Source: Verrucomicrobiota bacterium | GTDB lineage: Bacteria > Verrucomicrobiota > Verrucomicrobiia > Limisphaerales > BJHT01 | Length of the DNA stretch: 46,405 nt | Assembly: GCA_014193395.1 (NCBI GenBank) | Contig: BJHT01000020.1 | Coordinates: forward strand, 1-46,405 | Direction of reading: 5' to 3' | Shown: positions 22,152 to 30,117 of the stretch, piece after piece | Numbering within the stretch: the first letter of the stretch is position 1 | Layout: each line of letters begins with the position of its first letter | Notes under the pieces: generated by a model | What the model was told of the DNA's origin: nothing | Database searches by the model: none | Seen by the model: the letters and a program-made list of their open reading frames with translations, nothing else | Made by a program: the position numbers and the translations under genes

Positions 22152-24146
22152 TCACCGCAGCTTCTCGAGCAACAGCGGGAGCAGCTCGCTGATTTTGACC
22201 CGCGTCTGCTGCGTGGTGTCGCGGTCGCGCAGGGTCACGGTGTCGAGCAGCTCGGGCTTTTCGCCGAGCGTGTCGAAATCGATGGTGACTCCGAACGGCG
22301 TGCCCGCCTCGTCCTGGCGCGCGTAGCGTTTGCCAATGCTGCCGGCGTCATCGAACTGCACCGTCATGTGCGGTCGCAGCAGCTCGAAAATCTGCCGCGC
22401 CTTGGCCACCAGCTCGGGGCGGTTCTTCAACAGCGGGAACACGCCGACCTTCACGGGCGCAATGCGCGGATGGAACTTCATCATCACGCGCAACTCCGGC
22501 GTGCCCTTTGAATCGGGAATCATCTCCTCGCGATAGGCGTTGCAAATCAGCGCCAGGATCAGGCGGTCCGCGCCGGCCGACGGCTCGATCACATGCGGCA
22601 CGTAGAAGCCCTTGGACAGGCGGTCGGCTGCTTCTTTGGCTTTCGCTTCGATTTCCTCGGGCTTGTAGCCGCGCTTGGTGAAGTCGCTGCGTTTGACCGC
22701 GGTGAAGCGGTCGAGGAGGTCCTTCTTTTTTGCTTCGTCGAGCTTCGCAAACGCGCCCTTCAACTCGTCATCGAAATATTCCATCGGCTTCCCGCTGTGC
22801 CGCTGGTGCTGCGACAGATCGAAGTCGCCGCGCGCGGCGATGCCCTCGAGTTCGTCGCCCGTCACGTTGCCTTGCGCGTCCTTTTTGCTAAACGGGAACT
22901 TGAACAAAATGTCCGTGCAGGCGCGGGCGTAGTGCGCCAGTTCCTCCGGCGTCTGGTGATGAAAGCCGAGCGTCTCGCGCGAGAGGCCGATGCCCTCGTA
23001 AAACCGCACGCGTTCCTCGACCCAGTATTGATGCCAAGCCTGCCAGCCCCAGTTGGGCTGAGGTTCTGGCGTCTTGGATTTGGGGTCTGGGGTGGTGAGC
23101 GTCGCGACCGCGCCGTGGATGGCCTCGATGGCCTCGTCGGGCTTGATGAAAAACTCGAGTTCCATCTGCTCGAACTCGCGCGAGCGGAAAGTGAAGTTGC
23201 GCGGCGTGACCTCATTGCGGAAGGCCTTGCCGATCTGCCCGATGCCGAACGGGACCTTCTGGCGCGCGGTATCGAGCACGTTCTTGAACTGCGCGAAGAT
23301 GGCTTGCGCCGTCTCGGGCCGCAGATACGCCACGTCGGCCTCGGTCGCCGTGGGGCCGACGTAGGTCTTGAACATCAGGTTGAACGGCACTGGCGGTGTG
23401 AGGAGCGAGCCGTTGTCGGGATTGAAGCGCGTGCTGTTTTCGACCTCCTCGAGGCGCTCGCCGAACAGCCGCGGCCGTGGCAGGCCGCGTTCACCGTAAA
23501 ACTGGCGCGCCACCTTGCGGGCGTATTCGGGATGCTTCCCCTTCGCGATCAGCACGGCGTAGGCGGTGTGATCCACGGTGGCTTGCAACGCGGCGGTCGC
23601 CTTGGCCAGGACCGCTTCATTCACTCCGTCGGGTTTCAGCGACCGGGCCCATTCGGCGACGGCCGTGGCGACCTGTGCGGGCGTGGTCGCCGCGAAAAGC
23701 TTGGTCTCCAAGGGGGTGAGGTTGAGGAAATCCTGGCTGGCGCACTCGATGGTTTTTAGAAAGTCGTCCAGCGCCGCCGAGGACACCGCCCCGAGGTAAT
23801 TATGCACGGTCCCGGACTGCGGTTCGATCTGGTCGGCGCGGAAACGCTTGCGCGTCACCAGGCAGTCGCACATCGGATCGCTGAAGGTGTCCACATGCCC
23901 GGACGCGCGCCAGATTTGCGGATGCATGATGATGGTGGCCTCGAGGCCGACGACATCCTCGCGCTGGCGGGTCATCGTGCGCCACCAGAGTTCCTTCACG
24001 TTGCGTTTCAACTCGGCGCCCAGCGGACCGTAATCCCAGAAGCCGTTGATGCCGCCGTAGATTTCGGAGGATTGAAAAATGAAACCGCGGCGTTTGCAGA
24101 GGGAGACGATTTTCTCCATCAAATCCGGTTGTTTTGGTTCGGCCAT
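22152..24146 (-). CDS. glyS: Glycyl-tRNA synthetase (single-chain, dimeric type)
   Basis: The 664-residue enzyme charges tRNA-Gly with glycine. It is the homodimeric class II type found in Gram-positive, PVC and eukaryotic lineages, not the two-subunit type of E. coli. The start MAEPKQPDLMEKIVSLCKRR leads into IYGGINGFWDYGPLG. Motif 2 is FRNEVTPRNFTFRSREFEQM and the glycine pocket region EQMELEFF follows. A motif-3 region (VIEPSAGADRLILALI) and a C-terminal anticodon-binding domain (IAPVKVGVFPLLKNRPELVA) complete it. The insert between motifs 1 and 2 is long, with helical segments at about 100-200. The frame is open to 25016 but upstream residues fall in the repeat at 24262-24359 and in the apbE gene, so the ATG at 24146 is preferred. 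Confidence 0.95.
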   Translation of the reverse strand: MAEPKQPDLMEKIVSLCKRRGFIFQSSEIYGGINGFWDYGPLGAELKRNVKELWWRTMTRQREDVVGLEATIIMHPQIWRASGHVDTFSDPMCDCLVTRKRFRADQIEPQSGTVHNYLGAVSSAALDDFLKTIECASQDFLNLTPLETKLFAATTPAQVATAVAEWARSLKPDGVNEAVLAKATAALQATVDHTAYAVLIAKGKHPEYARKVARQFYGERGLPRPRLFGERLEEVENSTRFNPDNGSLLTPPVPFNLMFKTYVGPTATEADVAYLRPETAQAIFAQFKNVLDTARQKVPFGIGQIGKAFRNEVTPRNFTFRSREFEQMELEFFIKPDEAIEAIHGAVATLTTPDPKSKTPEPQPNWGWQAWHQYWVEERVRFYEGIGLSRETLGFHHQTPEELAHYARACTDILFKFPFSKKDAQGNVTGDELEGIAARGDFDLSQHQRHSGKPMEYFDDELKGAFAKLDEAKKKDLLDRFTAVKRSDFTKRGYKPEEIEAKAKEAADRLSKGFYVPHVIEPSAGADRLILALICNAYREEMIPDSKGTPELRVMMKFHPRIAPVKVGVFPLLKNRPELVAKARQIFELLRPHMTVQFDDAGSIGKRYARQDEAGTPFGVTIDFDTLGEKPELLDTVTLRDRDTTQQTRVKISELLPLLLEKLR

Positions 24147-24261
24147 AGGGCGCGGAGTGTTCGCATGGGGAAAATCGAAGTCAAGGAAGCGGTCCGGTGT
24201 TGAAGCATCGTGGGGCGTGGAGGATTGCGAGGGGCGGAACCGTGGCTTGCGTGCGGCTTTT

Positions 24262-24359
24262 CTCTGCGTCCCTTCCGATCTCTGCGGTGTTGTATTCGGC
24301 GGCCGAACGGCAAGCGGGGGCTTCGGCATTACACCGCAGAGATCGGAAGGGACGCAGAG
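24262..24359. repeat. Dispersed inverted repeat, CTCTGCGTCCCTTCC family, copy 2 (perfect arms)
   Basis: Bases 24262-24290 and 24331-24359 are exact reverse complements over 29 bp (left arm begins CTCTGCGTCCCTTCCGATCT), with a 40-base spacer. This is the intact member of a three-copy family (919-1015, 27918-28028). It lies between the apbE stop and the glyS start, both on the minus strand, so it may terminate the flavinylation operon or shield glyS from it. Confidence 0.92.
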
Positions 24360-24382
24360 GGGGCAAATTCTTTGCGCGCGCT

Positions 24383-25444
24383 TCATTCCCGCTGCACCGG
24401 TGGAAAGCGCGGCGAGACTTGTTCGGTGAAACCACCACCTTGGCGCGGCAGCACGAAACGCATGCCGTAGCGCTGGCCCAGGCGGGCGAGGCTGCGCTCG
24501 GGGCCGAGGACAAACAGGCCCGTGGCGAGGCCGTCGGACTCGAGGCACGTCGGCGCGATCACGCTGCACGCGGCGAGGCCGGCGACGGGCAGGCCGGTGC
24601 GGGGATTGATGATGTGGCTGTAGCGGTGGCCGGCGATTTCGAAGTAGTTCTCGTAGTTGCCCGAGGTTGAGATGGCGGCGTCGCGGAGTTGGATCGTGAC
24701 GCGGCGGCCGGTTTTGGCGGGGTCTTCGAGCTGCACCGTCCACGCGTCGCCGTCGGGGGGATGGCCGATGGCGCGCAGGTCGCCGCCGGCGCGCACCATC
24801 GCGTTGGCGATGCCGAGGGCGCGGAGTTTCTCGACCGCGCAGTCCACGGCGTAGCCCTTGGCGATGCCGCCGAGATCGAGGCGGACGCCGGGGCGTTTGA
24901 AGCGCACGGTCTGCGTGGCGGGGGTGAGTTCGAGGTGGCGGTAATCGACGCGCGGCAGGACGGCGGCGAGTTCGGCGTCGGTCGGGAGGCGGTATTCTTT
25001 CCAGATGAAACCCCACAATTGCGTGAGCGGCTCGACGGTGATGTCGAGGCCGCCGTCGGTGGCGGCGGCGATGGCCACGGCGGCGGTGAGGACGCGAAAC
25101 AAATCTGGCGACACGGCGACGGGGTCGGCGGCGGCGGACGCGTTGACGCGCTGCAATTCGCTGTCCGCGCGGTGGAGGCTCATGAGCGCGTCGATGCGGC
25201 GGATTTCGGCGAAGGCGGCGGAGATGGCGTCGTTCACGCGCGCGCGCTCCGCGCCGGCTGGGGCGACGGCGCTGATGACGACGAACGTGCCGAGCAGCGG
25301 CTGGCTGCGGCGGATGAGTTCAGGGGCGGGCGGGTGCGGCGGGCGGGGCGGGGTTCGGCACGCCGTCGCCAGCAATAGCAGAAAGGCGAGGGCGCACCAC
25401 GACCTCGAAGGTCGCGAGGACGCGTTTGATTCCTTCGGTGACAT
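24383..25444 (-). CDS. apbE: FAD:protein FMN transferase (ApbE), lipoprotein
   Basis: ApbE covalently attaches FMN from FAD to a Thr of target proteins outside the cytoplasm. The 353-residue product has a lipoprotein signal with the lipobox LATAC (Cys 29). Family motifs include PLLGTFVVISA, INAxMSLHR-like (IDALMSLHRADSELQRVNA), LDLGGIAKGYAVD, ANAMVRAGGDLRAIG, AISTSGNYENYF and the metal/FAD site SHIINPRTGLPV, all intact. Its start lies 125 bases inside the end of the FMN-binding gene upstream, the obvious substrate. The ATG at 25444 is supported by the lipobox, itself within the overlap. Part of a probable Fur-regulated operon. Confidence 0.95.
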   Translation of the reverse strand: MSPKESNASSRPSRSWCALAFLLLLATACRTPPRPPHPPAPELIRRSQPLLGTFVVISAVAPAGAERARVNDAISAAFAEIRRIDALMSLHRADSELQRVNASAAADPVAVSPDLFRVLTAAVAIAAATDGGLDITVEPLTQLWGFIWKEYRLPTDAELAAVLPRVDYRHLELTPATQTVRFKRPGVRLDLGGIAKGYAVDCAVEKLRALGIANAMVRAGGDLRAIGHPPDGDAWTVQLEDPAKTGRRVTIQLRDAAISTSGNYENYFEIAGHRYSHIINPRTGLPVAGLAACSVIAPTCLESDGLATGLFVLGPERSLARLGQRYGMRFVLPRQGGGFTEQVSPRFPPVQRE

Positions 25445-25988
25445 GTCGGCAGGAGATGGTGGCACCGCTGATGTTGGACACATCGTCGGTGAGCTTGAGG
25501 CGCGCGGTGGCGTCTTTGCCACGGAATTGTTCGCGCCACTGCGGGCGGCGGATTTCACCGCCGTAGTTTTCGCGATACTCGAGGATTTCGATCTGGCGCA
25601 CCTTGCCGTCGGGCGTGAGGGCGACGGCGTAGTCGATCAGTTCGTGTTTGCCGATGACGTGGTCGAGGAAAAGCACGCCGCTGACGTTGGAGCCGGTGCG
25701 CGCGAGCCAGAGGCGGTTGCCTTGATTGCGAACGGCGAGGCCGCATTTGGCGGCGATGCCTTTGGTTTGCTCGGCGGTGAAGCGCAGCGTCTGCGCCTCG
25801 AAGGTGGTGGCTTCGGGGAAGCAGAGTTTCTGCGCTTCTTCGAGGGTGAGGAAGCGCTCGGCCTGTGCGGTGTGCGCCGCGAGCAGGACGGTGAGAGAAA
25901 CGATGAGCCGCGCGGCAGTGTTGCGGATGGTTCGGAGTGCGCCCGTCCTCGGGCGCAGCAGGGTGGAGCGCGATGAGGGCTTGGTCAT
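25320..25988 (-). CDS. FMN-binding domain protein, predicted ApbE target
   Basis: The 222-residue product has a signal peptide ending AHTAQA (cleaved before ERF, about residue 43) and an FMN_bind domain to about residue 200. The flavinylation motif is SNISGATISC, with Thr 177 as the expected FMN-ester site, matching the (S)GA(T) core used by RnfG/NqrC-type proteins. A 22-residue Pro/Ala-rich tail follows, encoded in the overlap with apbE. It should be an extracytoplasmic flavoprotein relaying electrons. There is no membrane anchor after cleavage, so it may interact with the neighbouring membrane and outer-membrane proteins. The ATG at 25988 (MTKPSSRS) is preferred; the longer frame to 26450 is antisense-like noise through the upstream gene. 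Confidence 0.88.
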   Translation of the reverse strand: MTKPSSRSTLLRPRTGALRTIRNTAARLIVSLTVLLAAHTAQAERFLTLEEAQKLCFPEATTFEAQTLRFTAEQTKGIAAKCGLAVRNQGNRLWLARTGSNVSGVLFLDHVIGKHELIDYAVALTPDGKVRQIEILEYRENYGGEIRRPQWREQFRGKDATARLKLTDDVSNISGATISCRHVTEGIKRVLATFEVVVRPRLSAIAGDGVPNPAPPAAPARP

Positions 25989-26091
25989 ATCCAGGTCCTC
26001 GCGCGTGCGAACGTCGCTGCGGCCGGGGACGGCCGCACTCCGCGGGCGCATCGGAGTGCGCCCGTCCCCGCCATTACGGGCACCTTCACGT

Positions 26092-26940
26092 TCAAAAATT
26101 CCAGCCGATGAGCAGCCGGAACTCGATCTTCTCGTGTTCGCCGAGATCGAGTCCGTTGGTCGCCGGGGTGCCGCTGACCTGCGGGAGCACGGTGAAGGTG
26201 GCCCACCATTTCGAGCTGCCGTAATGGACGTTGGGTCCGACAAACCACGCGCTGCCGACCTGGTGATTGAAGCCGAGTTCATCGAAGATTTTGCGGTGGC
26301 GTCCCTCGAGGCCGACCGACCAGTGGGAGTTGAGCCGATAGGCCAGGCCGGTGGTGAATTCCAGCGACATCTCCTTGGCGGTGGCTCCGGATTTTTTCTT
26401 CCACTCTTGTTCGAGCGTGGTGTTGAAGACGCCGACCCATTTGTCGCCAAAGTTTTTTTGCAGGATGAGCTTCTCCTCGAGTTCGACCTGATTGCCCATA
26501 TACGTCGGCTCGAGATAGAGCGCGACGCCGATGGGCTGCGTTTCGGGATTCAGCAGCCGGTATTTGAGTTCGCCCGAGATGCCGCGGAACTTGAATTGTG
26601 ACGAATCGCCGCTGGACGAACTGCTGTCGGTCTGCCGGAAATTCAAGTAGCCGGCGGCTTTCAGATTATCGAGCAGGCCGTACTCGATTTCCTCGCGCAG
26701 GTCCCAGGCTGAGAAGGATTCGCCGGCCTTGCCACGGCGGTGCGTGATCCATTGCTCGAATTCCCATTTGCCCTTCGGCAGCACGTCGGCGTCCTGCGAG
26801 TAGGTGAACAACCGCTCATCGGCGGCGGCGCTGGACAACCACGGCGACGTGGGCGCGAGAAGGGCGGCGAGGAGGGCGCAGGCTCGCACGGTTGGAGCGA
26901 GAGGCAGGCAACGGAACAGACGGGAGAAACGGCATTTCAT
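26092..26940 (-). CDS. DUF6662-like outer-membrane beta-barrel protein
   Basis: The 282-residue product starts MKCRFSRLFRCLPLAP with a signal peptide ending SSAAA before DERLFTYSQDADVLPKGKWE. The mature part consists of alternating amphipathic strands (FEQWITHRRG, EEIEYGLLDNLKAAGYLNF, GISGELKYRLL, IGVALYLEPTYMG) and ends LLIGWNF, with a terminal Phe as in outer-membrane barrels. The opening block resembles DUF6662 proteins, which frequently sit beside FMN-binding and ApbE genes; that association is from memory and should be checked. Two Fur-box-like palindromes lie 89-141 bases upstream of the start. Function unknown; a porin or surface partner for extracytoplasmic electron transfer is possible. 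Confidence 0.72.
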   Translation of the reverse strand: MKCRFSRLFRCLPLAPTVRACALLAALLAPTSPWLSSAAADERLFTYSQDADVLPKGKWEFEQWITHRRGKAGESFSAWDLREEIEYGLLDNLKAAGYLNFRQTDSSSSSGDSSQFKFRGISGELKYRLLNPETQPIGVALYLEPTYMGNQVELEEKLILQKNFGDKWVGVFNTTLEQEWKKKSGATAKEMSLEFTTGLAYRLNSHWSVGLEGRHRKIFDELGFNHQVGSAWFVGPNVHYGSSKWWATFTVLPQVSGTPATNGLDLGEHEKIEFRLLIGWNF

Positions 26941-27028
26941 AAACGGTGACGGTTTGGCTGCTAATGATTTTTTAACGAGCGGTTCTGACGGCGATTTCCC
27001 GACGCAGGATGGCGACGATGGAAATCTT

Positions 27029-27047
27029 ATTGAGATCAATTCTCAAT
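27029..27047. promoter_or_regulatory. Fur-box-like palindrome 2 (ATTGAGATCAATTCTCAAT)
   Basis: The 19-base sequence has 7-base arms ATTGAGA and TCTCAAT around TCAAT. It resembles ferric-uptake-regulator boxes of the TTGAGAATnATTCTCAA type. It lies 89 bases upstream of the DUF6662-like start codon and close to a second, better box. No clear -10/-35 pair was identified. Confidence 0.65.
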
Positions 27048-27062
27048 TGCGGGCAGCCTTCT

Positions 27063-27081
27063 ATTGAGAACCATTCTCAAA
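27063..27081. promoter_or_regulatory. Fur-box-like palindrome 1 (TTGAGAACCATTCTCAA)
   Basis: TTGAGAA and TTCTCAA are perfect inverted arms around CCA, the core shape of a classical Fur box. With the site at 27029-27047 it makes a tandem operator, 15 bases apart, in front of the DUF6662/FMN-binding/ApbE genes and behind the stop of the membrane cytochrome-like gene. This predicts repression of the operon when iron is plentiful. Confidence 0.75.
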
Positions 27082-27095
27082 GGCAAGGGGGAATC

Positions 27096-27554
27096 TTACA
27101 AACTTTTCACCCAGCGCAGTGCCGCGATCCAGTGCCCCGCCAGCAGCACGGGCAGGCCGACACCGACGATGCGGTGGGTCCAGCGACAGAGGTCAATCAG
27201 GCGAGGGTCGCCGGCGTAATAGAGGCCCGCGCCTGAGAGGATCAGCAGGCCGAGGGCGGCGACGACGACCGCGCCGGACGCGCGGTTGGCCTGCATCTTC
27301 CAACCACCGGGGACATGCTCGCAGGACAACCAGCCGAACGCGAAACAGAGCAGGGGATTAAGCAGCCCGTGAATTGTGATCCAGAATCGCACGGGAAACG
27401 CGGCGGCTGACTCAAGGGCCATGTCGTCGAGGTGGCGGTTCGCGTTTACTCCGTACCAGACCAGCAGACCGGAAACCAAACTGCCCCCCAGCAGCGCGCC
27501 GAGCACGGCGAGCGTGGGAGTGGAGAGGCGGGTGGGCCTTTTAGAATCAGCCAT
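27096..27554 (-). CDS. Small four-helix membrane protein, b-cytochrome-like (DUF4405-like)
   Basis: The 152-residue product has four predicted membrane helices at about 13-33, 57-76, 92-112 and 125-146. His 62 in helix 2 (FWITIHGLLNPLL) and His 127 and His 141 in helix 4 (WTHRIVGVGLPVLLAGHW, H-X13-H) are placed as in b-type cytochromes with heme on both faces; His 80 lies at a helix end. It could pass electrons from the quinone pool to the FMN-binding protein encoded downstream. It precedes the Fur-box pair, so it may have a separate promoter. The ATG at 27554 avoids a longer frame that runs into repeat sequence. Family assignment is uncertain. Confidence 0.65.
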   Translation of the reverse strand: MADSKRPTRLSTPTLAVLGALLGGSLVSGLLVWYGVNANRHLDDMALESAAAFPVRFWITIHGLLNPLLCFAFGWLSCEHVPGGWKMQANRASGAVVVAALGLLILSGAGLYYAGDPRLIDLCRWTHRIVGVGLPVLLAGHWIAALRWVKSL

Positions 27555-27717
27555 CGCGCGGACTATTAAAAACCGACTCCGCCAAGTCAACGCACGCTTC
27601 CGTTCGGCCGGTTGCGCTGCTGGGGGATGCGGGGGCTTGATCTGCTCGGGATGCGGTAATCGGAACCCCGCCACTTCCAATTCTGACCGGGCATTAAGGC
27701 CATGATCCACCAAGTTT

Positions 27718-27794
27718 TGACTGACGAATGGGGACTGACGAATGGGGAGGGGCGAACTCCGTCCAGATTCATCAGTCCCGATTCGTCAGTCCCA
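27718..27794. repeat. Dispersed repeat, CGTCAGTCCCCATTCGTCAG type, copy 2
   Basis: The left arm (27718-27747) has two copies of ACTGACGAATGGGG, and the right arm (27763-27794) is its imperfect inverse (ATTCATCAGTCCCGATTCGT and on). It is a fuller version of the element at 738-796. Confidence 0.7.
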
Positions 27795-27917
27795 ATTCCG
27801 GGCGGGCTTTTGGAAACGCGCGTCTAGGTGTTCGGGAAACCACCGGTCAGATGAGGCTGCCACTGTGTTAGAAATCGCGAGCCGCCCTCCGCAATAGCCC
27901 CGCCCTCATTCCTTTCG

Positions 27918-28028
27918 CTCTGCGTCCCTTCCCACCTCTCCGGTGTCCTCGGTTTTTTTCCCAGCCATTTTCCCGAGACGGCAGGGGCGGGCGATCAGAA
28001 CACCGCAGAGATGGGAAGGGACGCAGAG
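27918..28028. repeat. Dispersed inverted repeat, CTCTGCGTCCCTTCC family, copy 3
   Basis: Arms 27918-27946 and 28000-28028 match as inverted repeats at 27 of 29 positions; the left begins CTCTGCGTCCCTTCCCACCT. The 53-base spacer contains CGGTTTTTTTCCC. It lies downstream of the pseudopilin gene (which reads leftward to 28102) and could end its transcript. Confidence 0.9.
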
Positions 28029-28101
28029 AAGAATGGGCCGCAGTATCCCCCCGCTCAATGTCTGCCACCCAGCGTCGCCACCGGCGTGGGCGGGGCGGCG
28101 C

Positions 28102-28875
28102 TCACCACATGCCCAGATAACCGGAGGCGACCCCGCCCAGGCTCCACGCGTTCGTGTGGGCGGTCATGGCGTCCATTTTTTTCCAATTCACCGAGCCGTC
28201 GAGCAGGCCGACATTGCCGCCGTCGGAACCGAGCTGGGCGCAGGTCTGGCCGCCGCTCGGTTGGACCCAGCCGGTCTTGTTGCCGAAATAACCGGCGCGG
28301 GTGTGCGGGACGACGGCCCAGTTGTTCGCCGAGGGCTGCGTCCAATCGTTCATGTCGTAGATCAACGTGAGGTTGGGATCATCGGTGAGCGTGTTGGGCG
28401 AGGTCCAGTTGGTGATCGCGGCGGCCGGGACCTGATAGCCGCCGAGATAGCCGTAGCCCAGCAGATAGCACCTGGCGGCGGCGTTGTAGCCCAGCTCGGT
28501 CTGGGTGGGATTGCTCAGCGTTCCGAACGTCCCGGCACCGAAGGGATAGGGCAGGTTGGGACACACGGCGAAGCGCTGCGTGCCCACATACTCGAGGAGC
28601 GCCAGGCCCGCCGACTGCGACAGCCAGACGGTGTGCGAGTAGTTGTCGCCCAGCCGCCGGCCGCCGAAAATCATTTGATTGTGGTCGTCGGCGTAAAGCA
28701 GCGCGGTGACGGAAAACTGGCGGATGTTGTTTTTGCAGGTGGCGCGCCGGGCCTTCTCTTTGCCGCTCGACAGGACGGGGAGCAGCATCGAGGCGAGGAT
28801 GCCGATGATAGCGATGACCACCAGCAGCTCGATGAGGGTGAATCCCTGCGGGCGGCGCGGGGCGGCGTGTTTCAT
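28102..28875 (-). CDS. Type II secretion/type IV pseudopilin with PVC-style C-terminal domain
   Basis: The 257-residue product has a prepilin leader cut before Phe in GFTLIELLVVIAIIGILASM, a perfect prepilin peptidase site with Glu at +5. After the helix comes a globular domain with PVC-type features: CKNNIRQFSVTALLYADDHN, and near the end SDGGNVGLLDGSVNWKKMDA, the DG-containing block of H-X9-DG proteins. Verrucomicrobia carry many such single genes; they are thought to be minor pilins or surface proteins, but their partners are unknown. It is flanked by repeats on its 3' side and by a glycosyltransferase gene on the 5' side. Confidence 0.92.
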   Translation of the reverse strand: MKHAAPRRPQGFTLIELLVVIAIIGILASMLLPVLSSGKEKARRATCKNNIRQFSVTALLYADDHNQMIFGGRRLGDNYSHTVWLSQSAGLALLEYVGTQRFAVCPNLPYPFGAGTFGTLSNPTQTELGYNAAARCYLLGYGYLGGYQVPAAAITNWTSPNTLTDDPNLTLIYDMNDWTQPSANNWAVVPHTRAGYFGNKTGWVQPSGGQTCAQLGSDGGNVGLLDGSVNWKKMDAMTAHTNAWSLGGVASGYLGMW

Positions 28876-29007
28876 GGTGGAAGTTGGTTTCTTCGGTTGG
28901 CTGAATTCCGCGCCTGAACGGGTCGCTGCCCCGGTGGCAGATGCGTCGGCGTGACGGTCGCGTGGGACGAAGTGTTCAGTGCGGCCGAGGCTGGCGATGG
29001 TTTCTGT

Positions 29008-30117
29008 TCACTGTGCGGGGACCGGGATTTTCGGTGCGGTAATTATTTCGCAGAAGCGCGCGCTGAGAACCGGATAGGAGCAGTGCTGCGCGGCGAGGGC
29101 GGGGAGTTGGTGGCGGAGGGCGAGGGTGGCGGCGTCGCGGTGGAGGGCGCGGATGCGCTGGGCGAGGCGGTGGGGATAGGTGGAATCGACCGCGCCGGCG
29201 TAGTCGAGGAGCATGGCGTCGGGCAGTAGGACTATCGCCTCGCCGACGCGGGTCGCGAGGACGAAGCGCGCGGCGGCCATGTATTCGGGGAGTTTGCCGG
29301 TGGTGCGGACCTGGCCGGGGAGATTGTTGGTCTGCGTCGAGAGGGCGATGTCCATGAGCTGGAGATGCCGCGGGACTTCGGCGTAAGGGATGCGGCCGGT
29401 AAAGGTGACGCGGTCGGCGACGCCGTGGAGACGGGCTTGGGCTTCGAGCCAGGGTTTGCCGGGACCGTCGCCGATGATGAGTCCGCGGATGGGCAGGTCG
29501 CGGAGTTCGGTGAGCGCGCGGAGCAGATCCCAGCCGTAGCAGATTTGCAGGCGCGGGCTGAAGACGAGGGACCCCATGACGCCGACGATGAAGTCGTCGC
29601 GGAGGCCGAGGCGCGCGCGCAGGGCGGCGAGCTCGGCGGGCGCGGCGACGGGCGCGGGGAGGTAGCCGTCGCGGAGGACGGTGATGTTTTGGCAGCCGAG
29701 TTTTTGGAGGTGTTCCTGATGGCGCGTGCCGCGGACAACGAGGGCGCGGGCGCGGCGTTGCGTGAGGGTTTCGATGAGTTTCAGGAAGGGAAGTCGCCAA
29801 CCGGCGTTGATGCCGGAGGCGCGGGCCATTTCGTAAATCACATCGCCGGTGTCGAGAATGTAGGGGAGGCGGTGGAAGAGATTTTCGCGCAGGGCGAGGA
29901 GCGCGCCGGGCAGGGCGGTGTTGAGGACGTAGAGGAGTTCGGGCGGGTGGGCGCGGAGGTCGGCGCGCCAGCGGCGGGCGGTGTCGGCGCGGGTGGTTTC
30001 GCGGAAGAGGAAGCGGAGTTTTTCGGGCGGGTATTGCTGCGTGAGGCCGCGGGCGCGCGTGGCTTCGATGCTGTCGGAGCGGCCGTGGATGAGGAGCGTG
30101 ATGGCGGGGAGGGGCAA
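29008..30117 (-). CDS. GT4-type glycosyltransferase of the polysaccharide locus
   Basis: The 369-residue product has a GT-B fold pattern: an N-terminal domain (ITLLIHGRSDSIEATRARGL, PYILDTGDVIYEMARASGI) and a C-terminal nucleotide-sugar domain (FIVGVMGSLVFSPRLQICYG, RGLIIGDGPGKPWLEAQARL, RVTFTGRIPYAEVPRHLQLM). GKLPEYMAA stands where the E-X7-E motif of GT4 enzymes usually is; the acidic pair is not clear, so donor specificity is hard to judge. The start is a TTG at 30117 with no better alternative. Probably adds one sugar of the exopolysaccharide repeat unit. Confidence 0.82.
   Translation of the reverse strand: MPLPAITLLIHGRSDSIEATRARGLTQQYPPEKLRFLFRETTRADTARRWRADLRAHPPELLYVLNTALPGALLALRENLFHRLPYILDTGDVIYEMARASGINAGWRLPFLKLIETLTQRRARALVVRGTRHQEHLQKLGCQNITVLRDGYLPAPVAAPAELAALRARLGLRDDFIVGVMGSLVFSPRLQICYGWDLLRALTELRDLPIRGLIIGDGPGKPWLEAQARLHGVADRVTFTGRIPYAEVPRHLQLMDIALSTQTNNLPGQVRTTGKLPEYMAAARFVLATRVGEAIVLLPDAMLLDYAGAVDSTYPHRLAQRIRALHRDAATLALRHQLPALAAQHCSYPVLSARFCEIITAPKIPVPAQ

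Larger units (their letters stand above)
27555..28101. other. Intergenic space with two dispersed repeats
   Basis: No gene is apparent in these 547 bases. The space holds the CGTCAGTCC-type repeat at 27718-27794 and the CTCTGCGTCCC-type repeat at 27918-28028. The same two families also lie near each other at 738-796 and 919-1015, so the two may travel together. Confidence 0.65.

Noticed and set aside
24147-25016. Long N-terminal extension of glycyl-tRNA synthetase
   Set aside because: It reads antisense-frame through apbE and the 24262-24359 repeat; the known N-terminus starts at 24146.
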